5,049 nt of DNA. Source: an uncultured Ruminococcus sp. (GTDB taxonomy: Bacteria; Bacillota; Clostridia; Oscillospirales; Acutalibacteraceae). Location: contig CACYDY010000132.1 in the NCBI GenBank assembly GCA_902773245.1, positions 1-5,049 of the forward strand, read 5' to 3'. Made by a program: the position numbers and the translations under genes. Below the pieces are notes generated by a model, which had not been told where the DNA came from, did not search any database, and saw only the letters and a list, made by a program, of their open reading frames with translations. This document shows positions 1 to 5,049 of this stretch, one piece after another. Each line of letters begins with the position of its first letter. Position 1 is the first letter of the stretch.

Positions 1-324
1 AAATATAACGGTGAGATAGCAGCCTTGTTGATCATTTCAACAATAGTGTTGATGTGTGTGACTGCATTGCCTGTTTTGTCGCAATTGTTTGACACAATTA
101 ACGATCTGACCGACAGTGCAAATATAAATAATAAATATATTTCCGTTTTGATAAAATCAATCGGAATATGTTATGTAACACAAATATCGGTTGATATTTG
201 TAAAGAAAACGGCTGCGCATCTATTGCCGCACAGATAGAAATTGCAGGAAAGCTTATCATTTTGCTTCTTGCCGTTCCGCTTTACAATGACTTGATATTA
301 TTGATATGCGGCTTTTTGAAATGA
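1..324 (+). CDS. spoIIIAD: Stage III sporulation protein AD (SpoIIIAC/AD family), 5' end cut by window
   Basis: Frame 1 is open from the first base and gives 107 residues ending at TGA 322-324. The true start lies upstream; the TTG at 25 is only an internal Leu codon. SpoIIIAD is a small integral membrane protein of the SpoIIIA complex, which links mother cell and forespore during engulfment. Family proteins are about 130 residues, so roughly 20-25 N-terminal residues are missing. What is visible fits the family: a hydrophobic segment (about residues 6-26), a polar stretch rich in Asn/Asp/Ser, then a conserved core containing IKSIGICYVTQISVDICKENG, and IEIAGKLIILLLAVPL leading into a last hydrophobic helix and the stop. 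The C-terminus appears complete. In the usual operon (spoIIIAA to AH) spoIIIAE follows directly; here no AE reading frame follows. The family assignment is from remembered motif similarity and is strong. AC versus AD is decided by length and by the C-terminal core. Confidence 0.9.
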   Translation, partial: KYNGEIAALLIISTIVLMCVTALPVLSQLFDTINDLTDSANINNKYISVLIKSIGICYVTQISVDICKENGCASIAAQIEIAGKLIILLLAVPLYNDLILLICGFLK

Positions 325-383
325 ATACCGTAGAGTGTTGAATGATGGGGTGTTTCGTTCGCTGCGACGTTAGGTGAGTCCCC

Positions 384-410
384 ACAAAACAGTCCACCGG
401 ACTGTTTTGT
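384..410. repeat. Perfect 12-bp inverted repeat
   Basis: ACAAAACAGTCC at 384-395 pairs exactly with GGACTGTTTTGT at 399-410 around a 3-base loop (ACC). No T-tract suited to intrinsic termination follows on the plus strand (AAATTTACCC), so it looks more like a structural arm of a repeat element than a terminator. A small hairpin CCCTT-GCA-AAGGG (418-430) comes straight after it. Confidence 0.8.
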
Positions 411-452
411 AAATTTACCCTTGCAAAGGGCTGGAGTATGTATCCGACGGGC

Positions 453-496
453 GGGACGCTGTCCCTGCACCCTGCCCGCTTTTTGAAAAAAGCGGG
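453..496. repeat. Adjacent G/C-rich hairpins: GGGAC-GCT-GTCCC and a 10-bp stem
   Basis: GGGAC (453-457) and GTCCC (461-465) form a short hairpin. An outer GGGC (449-452) and GCCC (474-477) could nest around it. Next, CCCGCTTTTT (475-484) pairs perfectly with AAAAAGCGGG (487-496) around a 2-base loop. The two arrangements compete for bases 475-477, so they are alternative folds. On the plus strand what follows is TCAAAAAC, which is not a U-tract, so a terminator role is doubtful. Confidence 0.7.
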
Positions 497-530
497 TCAA
501 AAACTTTAATTGTCTTTTTGCAAAACTTTT

Positions 531-553
531 TGAGCAATTTTGAAAATTGCTCA
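531..553. repeat. Perfect 11-bp inverted repeat
   Basis: TGAGCAATTTT (531-541) and AAAATTGCTCA (543-553) are exact reverse complements around a single G, so the real hairpin would open a few inner A-T pairs. It lies between the G/C-rich element and the terminator. The plus-strand flank TTTATAGCTCTT is only weakly T-rich. It could be the end of the repeat element or an auxiliary terminator. Confidence 0.7.
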
Positions 554-576
554 TTTATAGCTCTTAAATGATACTA

Positions 577-611
577 AAAAGCACAAAGGCTGTACAAACC
601 TTTGTGCTTTT
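577..611. terminator. Bidirectional Rho-independent terminator
   Basis: A perfect 13-bp stem: AAAAGCACAAAGG (577-589) pairs with CCTTTGTGCTTTT (599-611) around a 9-base loop. On the minus strand it starts 3 bases after the MBOAT stop codon and ends in a T-run (complement of 576-580), so it should end the minus-strand operon. On the plus strand it is followed by ATTTTAG after four Ts, so it can also stop transcripts coming from spoIIIAD. One hairpin thus separates the two convergent units. Confidence 0.88.
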
Positions 612-614
612 ATT

Positions 615-2036
615 TTAGAATTGAAGATAAATAAAGGGATTAAATGTAGATGATGCAAGGGTTACTATGCATAAAAACAATAAAACAAGAGTTAAAATAT
701 AACTTGAACATTCAACGGCGGTTTTTGCAGCGGTGCTTTTTGAAACGGCATTCAGCTTTTTGCCGATTGTTTTTACAACGGGCATACTGAAAATAATTCC
801 CAGCGTCAATGTAAAAATAAAGTATGGCGTCAGCTGTTCGAAGAATAAGCTTTTAGATGAAGCAGTTATATTAAAACCGCCGAACATTCCGGCAATGAAG
901 CTGAAAGCTTGGGTTAAGTTGTCCGCTCTGAAAATAACAAACGTTACTACGACAACGATCATCGTGTAAAGATGTTTGATAGGTTTAAACTTGATCTTTT
1001 CAAGAGGGATAACCTTGTAGCTTTCAAGCATTAGGAACATACCGTGAATAAGACCCCACACAACAAATGTCATATTAGCGCCGTGCCATAATCCTGTAAA
1101 AAAGAATACGATTATTCTGTTTATGGCAGTGCGAAGCTTTCCTTTTCTGTTCCCGCCTAAAGGTATGTAGAGATACTCTTTAAACCAAGAGGATATTGAA
1201 ATATGCCATCTGCGCCAAAATTCCTGAACGCTGTCCGATGTATACGGATAATTGAAATTCTCCTTGAATGTAAAGCCCAGCATTCTTCCAAGACCTATTG
1301 CCATATCGCTGTAGCCGCTGAAATCAAAATAGATTTGTATTGTATAAGCAATTCCGCCAAGCCAACAGGTCAGCGCACTCAGATCATCTCCGCTCAAAGC
1401 AAACATTGAGTCTGCCACCGAACCCACTGAATTTGCAATAAGGATTTTTTTTGAAAGACCGCAAATAAAGCGTCTTAAACCGTATGCGGTCTTTTCAGCC
1501 GTTATTGTTCTGTTCTCAATTTGCTGAGATATATCGTAATACTTCACGATAGGTCCCGCTATCAGCTGAGGAAAGAGCGATATATACAGCAGGACGTTCA
1601 AAAATTTCTTTTGAACAAGTGATTTGTCTTTGTAGACATCTATCACGTATGAAAGTATCTGAAATGTAAAAAATGATATACCTATCGGAAGTCTGATAGG
1701 TGGAACAGGAATATTTAAAGGCAAAACAGAATTGACTGTTTCGATCAGGAAACCTGTATATTTAAAAATGCACAGAATTGTAAGATTAAAAATAACAGAC
1801 AAAACCAGTATCGGCTTTCCCGTGCCTTTAGATCCGGATATAGCAATTCCAAATCCATAATTCACCGCAACAGAAAAAATCATAAGGAAAACCGTTACGG
1901 GTTCGCCAAAAGCATAAAACAAAAGGCTTGTTATTATCAGAAGAATATTCTTGATTTTAATTGATGGTATTATCAGATAAAGCAGATAGGTTACAGGGAA
2001 AAATATAAATAAAAATACTGTTGAACTGAATACCAA
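615..2036 (-). CDS. MBOAT-family O-acyltransferase (AlgI/DltB-like, polysaccharide O-acetylation)
   Basis: This encodes 473 residues, the usual size for the AlgI-type branch. The family comprises multi-pass membrane acyltransferases; AlgI-type members take acetyl groups from the cytoplasm and hand them to an extracytoplasmic SGNH partner that modifies an exopolysaccharide or wall polymer. Visible signatures are the N-terminal FLFIFFPVTYLLYL, LFPQLIAGPIVKY (about 154-166), DFSGYSDMAIGLGRMLGF (238-255), QEFWRRWHIS with His278, EYLYIPLGGNR (287-297), and LWHGAN with the invariant, presumed catalytic His318. About ten hydrophobic segments span the chain. The start is TTG at 2036: no ATG lies nearby, the first residues match the family's N-terminus, and AAGGAG sits 8 bases upstream. 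It is the last gene of the minus-strand cluster, 41 bases after the lipoprotein gene and just before a terminator. DltB is an alternative, but no dltA/dltC-like gene is seen and the partner is AlgJ-like, so AlgI-like is favoured. The substrate is unknown. Confidence 0.93.
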   Translation of the reverse strand: MVFSSTVFLFIFFPVTYLLYLIIPSIKIKNILLIITSLLFYAFGEPVTVFLMIFSVAVNYGFGIAISGSKGTGKPILVLSVIFNLTILCIFKYTGFLIETVNSVLPLNIPVPPIRLPIGISFFTFQILSYVIDVYKDKSLVQKKFLNVLLYISLFPQLIAGPIVKYYDISQQIENRTITAEKTAYGLRRFICGLSKKILIANSVGSVADSMFALSGDDLSALTCWLGGIAYTIQIYFDFSGYSDMAIGLGRMLGFTFKENFNYPYTSDSVQEFWRRWHISISSWFKEYLYIPLGGNRKGKLRTAINRIIVFFFTGLWHGANMTFVVWGLIHGMFLMLESYKVIPLEKIKFKPIKHLYTMIVVVVTFVIFRADNLTQAFSFIAGMFGGFNITASSKSLFFEQLTPYFIFTLTLGIIFSMPVVKTIGKKLNAVSKSTAAKTAVECSSYILTLVLLFLCIVTLASSTFNPFIYLQF

Positions 2037-2044
2037 GCAGAACT

Positions 2045-2050
2045 CTCCTT
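2045..2050 (-). promoter_or_regulatory. Ribosome binding site AAGGAG that fixes the TTG start of the MBOAT gene
   Basis: The minus strand reads AAGGAG at 2050-2045, with 8 bases before TTG at 2036. This near-perfect Shine-Dalgarno in a 41-base gap supports the non-ATG start, for which no in-frame ATG alternative exists near the N-terminus. Confidence 0.85.
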
Positions 2051-2077
2051 TACAGTAAATTCACTGATATTCAATTA

Positions 2078-3121
2078 TCAATTGTTCCAAATATACACTA
2101 TTTCATTTATTGTATCATCAATTACAAAGAATGAAATAGCCTTGTCGCCAACAGCATATCTTCTCATTGCAGCTGTGTCATCTGCGCTGTTTCCATAGGC
2201 TTTTATAAGATCGTCCGAAGACATTCCGATTTTGATACCCTTTGCTGTCTGATAACTTTCATCGGTGATAGTTATTCCTACGACATAGTCTTTTGAGCCG
2301 TCCTCGTTGGGGTAGGTGTTGACGGAGCACTGAGCAAACGAGAAGGTTTTGTCCAACTGACCGTCATACTTACAGCTGGGAGCTTCCGTAACATTTGTCG
2401 GTTCACCGAAAAGCTTCTTGACATCTTCGATATCATCACCAAGATCTACGGAGCCTGCGGAGAATGTTGCCGTCAGATCAGATGCGTCAACCGAGCCGAT
2501 CTCGCCGCTGTCGGTTTCACTGTCTGTTGAGATCTCGGATTCTGTCGGTTCGCTGCTTGTTGTATCGGAAGCAACCTCTGAAGAGGTGTTTTCGGAGGTA
2601 ATAGCGGAATTCGAAGAGGTTGACTGCGAGGAGGTGTCAGCGCTTGATTCGGACGCTGTGGTTGTGCTTGTGGTCGTGTCCTGCGCCGAAGAAACGGCGG
2701 AGCTTGCGGCAGCTGATGAGGTTGTTGTGGTTGTTGCAGCAGTCTTTTTAGCGGTTGACGAAGTTTTGCTCGGAGTTGTGGTTTTGGAAGTCTTTTTAGA
2801 TGCCGCAGAGGAAGATGCCTTCTTGTCGTCGGATTTTGTATCGCTTGATTTTTTCTTAGACTCTGATTTTGTGTCGGAAGAATCCTTTTTTGTGTCATTC
2901 TTCTTTTCCGAAGCAGAATCTGTGTCCGAGGATTTTTCAGAAGTGTCGGTTTCGGTTTCTTCTTCTTTTTCATTTTCCGCATTCTCGTCTGACGATGTGT
3001 CTTCGTCGGAGTAGAGAACTCTCGAATCATCATAGTTCGGAGTATTGTCCTTTGAGCCGCAGGCAGCCATTGAGGAAACAATCAGAAGTGCTGTAAGAGT
3101 TAACAGAATTACTTTTTTCAT
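2078..3121 (-). CDS. Predicted surface lipoprotein with Ser/Thr/Asp/Lys-rich linker and C-terminal two-half domain
   Basis: This encodes 347 residues from ATG 3121. Residues 1-20 are a signal peptide (MKK, then a hydrophobic core) ending in a lipobox-like MAAC, so Cys21 would be lipidated and the protein anchored on the outer face of the membrane. Residues about 25-213 are low-complexity: an acidic Asp/Glu stretch, a Lys/Ser/Asp part with two copies of an 11-residue unit beginning SSDTKS, then Thr/Ala/Ser- and Ser/Thr/Glu-rich parts. This looks like a flexible, wall-spanning linker. Residues about 216-347 form a folded domain of two similar halves, VDLGDDIEDVKKLFGEP and IKIGMSSDDLIKAYGN, each followed by beta-rich sequence. 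The pattern recalls the BLIP/SmpA (BamE) fold, but that is inference. Cys250 and Cys265 could form a disulfide. An in-frame GTG at 3130 is rejected because it lies inside the ribosome binding site. I do not recognise a named family. Its place between the AlgJ-like and MBOAT genes suggests a role in polymer acetylation or in organising that machinery. Confidence 0.85.
   Translation of the reverse strand: MKKVILLTLTALLIVSSMAACGSKDNTPNYDDSRVLYSDEDTSSDENAENEKEEETETDTSEKSSDTDSASEKKNDTKKDSSDTKSESKKKSSDTKSDDKKASSSAASKKTSKTTTPSKTSSTAKKTAATTTTTSSAAASSAVSSAQDTTTSTTTASESSADTSSQSTSSNSAITSENTSSEVASDTTSSEPTESEISTDSETDSGEIGSVDASDLTATFSAGSVDLGDDIEDVKKLFGEPTNVTEAPSCKYDGQLDKTFSFAQCSVNTYPNEDGSKDYVVGITITDESYQTAKGIKIGMSSDDLIKAYGNSADDTAAMRRYAVGDKAISFFVIDDTINEIVYIWNN
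2477..3052 (-). repeat. Low-complexity linker-coding region with a short tandem repeat
   Basis: This segment codes for the roughly 190-residue Ser/Thr/Ala/Asp/Glu/Lys linker of the lipoprotein. Within it, 2816-2881 encodes two tandem copies of an 11-residue unit (SSDTKSESKKK and SSDTKSDDKKA). Biased composition leaves other frames open on both strands for about 200 codons; those frames are artefacts. Such tracts often vary in length between strains by slippage or recombination; that this one does is inference. Confidence 0.7.
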
Positions 3122-3125
3122 TATT

Positions 3126-3134
3126 ATCACCTTT
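3126..3134 (-). promoter_or_regulatory. Ribosome binding site AAAGGTGAT that decides the lipoprotein start
   Basis: The minus strand reads AAAGGTGAT at 3134-3126, in the 16-base gap after the upstream gene's TAA (3140-3138). It matches the end of the anti-SD complement (AAGGAGGTGAT) and leaves 6 bases from AAGGTG to ATG 3121. The in-frame GTG at 3130 overlaps this site and so is unlikely to be the start. Confidence 0.85.
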
Positions 3135-3137
3135 TCA

Positions 3138-4565
3138 TTAATTTTCTATTGTAATAATTTCCATTGAATCTGTGCAGACGAGATTGTCAACGGAACCAAT
3201 ATAAGCATTGACGGCATATTCGCCGTTTGGTATTGCCGTGGTATCTGCCAAAAGCGAATACCCAAAATCGTTTTGATTTTCCTCGCCAAAGAGTTCGGCT
3301 TCATAAATAGGGAATGCCTCATAGCAATAAATGCCGTCTTCGTTTTCTAAAGTAATGAAAATATCCGAATCCGGTTCAAAATAGGATTCATCAAGAACGC
3401 CGTATATTTTAAGCATTCCGTTTTGATCAGTTGTTTTGCAAATATTATTTTCATTTGGAATTATGTCTGCGGATATTTCCATGCTCACGGGCAGCGCAGC
3501 CATGACCGGTGCTTTTTCGGTAAGATTTGGTATGTTTCTTTGAACGATCTCAAGAATTACAAAATCCGCCTTTAAAGAATCAATTTTCCCAAGCTGATAG
3601 GGGATCTCTCTCGAAAACTCCGTTTGTTTGGCATTCTCGGCGATGAAAGGATAAAGTGAACGCCCGAAAGAATCACGGAACATAAGAATATTTGCGCTGC
3701 CGTTTGGATTGTAGGTTTTTATCGACATATCATCGGAGGTTTGAAAACTGCTGATATATTCAAAGTTAAAGTCAATGTCATATTCTTCTTGTTCGCTGAG
3801 ATTCTCAATGGTAGGGAATATCATTGAATCGAGATCACCTCTCCAGATATTCTCCGTGTGATGATCCGTACCGGAGAAATCATTGTGTTCAATTTGGAGC
3901 TTGTCCATGATCGCATTGTGAACCAGAACAGCGCCTTCGTTTGTCCAGTGAGAATCTCTCGAATGATACAAAACCTTGTCCTGCTGTGAGAACAGCTCCG
4001 TCAGATCTATTGTTTCAACAGAGTAGTCGTCCAAAACAGCGTTAAGCTTTTCCAGATTGTTCGGATCATTACTTTTTATGTATCTTGAAGGCATATTTTC
4101 GGGGTACACCGTGTTTTTATTCGGAGCGGTGATGAACAGAAATTCCGCTCCTCTGTTTTGTGCGTAATTCTGAATAAGCTGCAGTGTTTTTGCAGTGTTG
4201 TTAATTCTTCTTGCACTCAGGGTATTCATTGAAAGATATTCGTCAAGAGTGCTTGAAAAATACAGCCAATTGTTATCTCCTACAATGACCTTGTCATTGG
4301 AAGATGTTTTGAAAACATATGCCTTTTCCAGACTGTCCAGCGTCACAAGTTCCTGTCTGAAAGCAAAATGCTCCGAAAGATAGGTTTCAAATTGCGAAGG
4401 CCATTCAAGATTTACCGATCCGTCTTTGTTTGTAAGTTCGGGAAATTCGGAAAGCTTTCTGTTTTCCACAAGCTCGTCTGCTTTGACAAACGGCATAAAA
4501 GCGATCGGAATTACACAGATGATAAAAAATAAAGCTATATAAATAATTTGTAATTTCTTTTTCAT
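3138..4565 (-). CDS. AlgJ/AlgX-like SGNH acetyltransferase (DHHW-type), secreted or membrane-anchored
   Basis: This encodes 475 residues. Residues 5-27 are one hydrophobic segment after MKKK, acting as signal anchor or signal peptide, which places the rest outside the cell. The body resembles AlgJ/AlgX and the firmicute DHHW proteins: ENRKLSEFPELT (34-45), a WLYF motif (100-103) after VIVGDNN, EFLFITAPNKNTVYPENMPS (141-160), HSRDSHWTNEGA (201-212) giving the Asp204/His206 pair, and MFRDSFGRSL (295-304) with Ser299 as likely nucleophile. All three catalytic residues are present. The second position of the DHHW motif is Ser here. These enzymes receive acetyl groups from an MBOAT partner and transfer them to an extracellular polymer, and that partner lies two genes downstream. 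Residues about 375-475 are an extra beta-rich C-terminal region (for example FITLEN and IPNGEYAVNAYIG) that could be an Ig-like or carbohydrate-binding module. Only 13 bases separate it from the upstream TGA, and no clear Shine-Dalgarno is visible, so translational coupling is possible. Acetyl transfer is inferred from family and context; esterase activity cannot be excluded. Confidence 0.87.
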   Translation of the reverse strand: MKKKLQIIYIALFFIICVIPIAFMPFVKADELVENRKLSEFPELTNKDGSVNLEWPSQFETYLSEHFAFRQELVTLDSLEKAYVFKTSSNDKVIVGDNNWLYFSSTLDEYLSMNTLSARRINNTAKTLQLIQNYAQNRGAEFLFITAPNKNTVYPENMPSRYIKSNDPNNLEKLNAVLDDYSVETIDLTELFSQQDKVLYHSRDSHWTNEGAVLVHNAIMDKLQIEHNDFSGTDHHTENIWRGDLDSMIFPTIENLSEQEEYDIDFNFEYISSFQTSDDMSIKTYNPNGSANILMFRDSFGRSLYPFIAENAKQTEFSREIPYQLGKIDSLKADFVILEIVQRNIPNLTEKAPVMAALPVSMEISADIIPNENNICKTTDQNGMLKIYGVLDESYFEPDSDIFITLENEDGIYCYEAFPIYEAELFGEENQNDFGYSLLADTTAIPNGEYAVNAYIGSVDNLVCTDSMEIITIEN

Positions 4566-4578
4566 AATTAAATAAACA

Positions 4579-5049
4579 TCAATAATTTGGAGTTACATAA
4601 TGGTCAAGCGTCCAGTTGACTGACATAAGATATTCAGACGTAACACCGTAGAATTTCTGACGGCAGTCATAGTTGACCCATTTTCCGTTAAGATAAACCT
4701 GATTCCAAGAATGCAGCCCGTCATGATAACCCGTTCCGACAATAATTCTTGTTTGGTATCCTGCAGCGTGGAAGAGTTGATCGAGATACGACGAATAATG
4801 ATAGCAAGCGCCGTATCCCCGGTTCATTGCAAAAGCAGCAATTTCCGGCCAGTCTGCTTTTTCGGGGTCGGTGTACACAAGCGGCACTTTAACATAGTAA
4901 TAAGTCATATGATCAGCAACGTATGAACACAATTTGTAAGGATCTTTTCCTACTTGTTCAACAATTTCTTCGGCTTTGTACTTTGCAAGAGGCCCTGTAA
5001 TGTTGGTAATTTTCGTGCAAACTCCGTTTTCGTCAATATTATAAAGCTT
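4579..5049 (-). CDS. Transglutaminase-like (papain-fold) protein, 5' end cut by window
   Basis: The frame is open to the right edge of the window and gives 156 C-terminal residues ending at TGA (4581-4579). The TTG at 4932 is an internal Leu, not a start, as the frame continues 39 codons further. The sequence shows the transglutaminase-like core: YGACYHYSSYLDQLFHAAGY with the nucleophilic Cys (codon 4806-4804), RIIVGTGYHDGLHSWNQV with the His (4713-4711), and NGKWVNYDC with the Asp (4668-4666). The triad is therefore intact. Bacterial members with this fold act as proteases, amidases or cross-linkers, often outside the cell; whether this one is secreted cannot be seen because the N-terminus is missing. 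It precedes the AlgJ-like gene by 13 bases, so it is likely in the same transcript. The unusually Tyr-rich ending (HYVTPNY) shows no further domain. The fold call is strong; the substrate is unknown. Confidence 0.87.
   Translation of the reverse strand, partial: KLYNIDENGVCTKITNITGPLAKYKAEEIVEQVGKDPYKLCSYVADHMTYYYVKVPLVYTDPEKADWPEIAAFAMNRGYGACYHYSSYLDQLFHAAGYQTRIIVGTGYHDGLHSWNQVYLNGKWVNYDCRQKFYGVTSEYLMSVNWTLDHYVTPNY

Larger units (their letters stand above)
325..614. other. Palindrome-rich intergenic spacer between convergent genes
   Basis: These 290 bases lie between the spoIIIAD stop and the MBOAT stop. I see no credible gene on either strand. The region holds several perfect inverted repeats (384-410, 418-430, 453-465, 475-496, 531-553, 577-611), and its middle part (about 345-500) is clearly more GC-rich than the flanking genes, with a run of G/C-rich motifs at 446-480. 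Such dense, nested dyads and local base composition are typical of dispersed intergenic repeats (REP- or MITE-like) in clostridial genomes. The exact boundaries cannot be set from one copy, and repetition elsewhere in the genome is inferred, not shown. Confidence 0.7.

Noticed and set aside
475..496. 10-bp stem as terminator of spoIIIAD
   Set aside because: It is not followed by a T-tract on the plus strand; the hairpin at 577-611 is much better suited.
282..554. 90-codon minus-strand reading frame over the palindromic spacer
   Set aside because: It overlaps the spoIIIAD 3' end and runs through several perfect hairpins; its composition is Arg/Lys/Gln-rich without any family signature. It is best read as a chance frame through a repeat element, though similar frames are easily annotated as hypothetical proteins.
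615..2036. dltB of a D-alanylation operon
   Set aside because: No dltA- or dltC-like gene is next to it, and the partner carries AlgJ/DHHW motifs instead of DltD features, although dlt genes outside the window cannot be excluded.
2418..3014. 198-codon plus-strand reading frame opposite the lipoprotein gene
   Set aside because: It is the antisense of the low-complexity linker, made almost wholly of Val/Ser/Glu/Ala/Asp/Phe, and exists only because biased codons leave no stops. The minus-strand lipoprotein has a signal peptide, ribosome binding site and operon context.
2473..3081. 202-codon minus-strand frame overlapping the lipoprotein gene
   Set aside because: It is a shifted frame through the same low-complexity DNA, giving Arg/Pro/Gln/Lys-rich sequence with no ribosome binding site or domain.
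3121..3130. GTG at 3130 as start of the lipoprotein gene
   Set aside because: It would place the start codon inside AAAGGTGAT, which is correctly spaced for the ATG at 3121; MKK followed by a hydrophobic core is also the normal signal peptide start.
4579..4932. Start of the transglutaminase-like gene at TTG 4932
   Set aside because: The frame continues without a stop to the window edge, there is no ribosome binding site before the TTG, and the upstream 39 codons read as ordinary protein (including KYKAEEIVEQVGKDPYKL).

Overview
The window looks like chromosomal DNA from an endospore-forming-lineage Gram-positive bacterium of the class Clostridia, probably Ruminococcus/Oscillospiraceae-like. 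This rests on a SpoIIIAD-family gene fragment, modest GC content, strong AAGGAG/AAAGGTGAT ribosome binding sites, and a lipoprotein with a very long Ser/Thr/Asp/Lys linker of the sort seen in gut clostridia. The genus is an inference; no rRNA or other marker is present.

Layout. Positions 1-324 (+ strand) hold the 3' part of spoIIIAD, a small membrane protein of the SpoIIIA channel used in sporulation. Spacer 325-614 carries no convincing gene. It is packed with perfect inverted repeats, looks like a dispersed intergenic repeat, and ends in a strong hairpin (577-611) that can terminate transcription from both sides. The rest of the window (615-5049) is one tight minus-strand gene cluster. Read 5' to 3' it runs: transglutaminase-like protein (partial, cut by the window's right edge), AlgJ/AlgX-like (DHHW-type) SGNH acetyltransferase, Ser/Thr-rich lipoprotein, MBOAT O-acyltransferase of the AlgI/DltB class, terminator. 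Gaps between genes are 13, 16 and 41 bases, so the four genes are probably co-transcribed from a promoter outside the window.

How the genes may work together. The MBOAT membrane protein and the AlgJ-like extracytoplasmic protein form the classic two-part machine for O-acetylating an extracellular polymer. MBOAT passes acetyl groups across the membrane, and the SGNH partner, with Ser/His/Asp visible, is thought to place them on a polysaccharide or wall polymer. The lipoprotein between them has a signal peptide, a linker of about 190 residues and a C-terminal domain that looks like two related halves. It may be a wall-spanning accessory factor. The transglutaminase-like protein has an intact Cys-His-Asp triad and may act on peptides or proteins at the same surface. 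The polymer modified is not shown by this window.

Most worth a second look: spoIIIAD is not followed by spoIIIAE, the palindrome-rich spacer directly after it, the four-gene composition of the acetylation cluster, and the lipoprotein's architecture.
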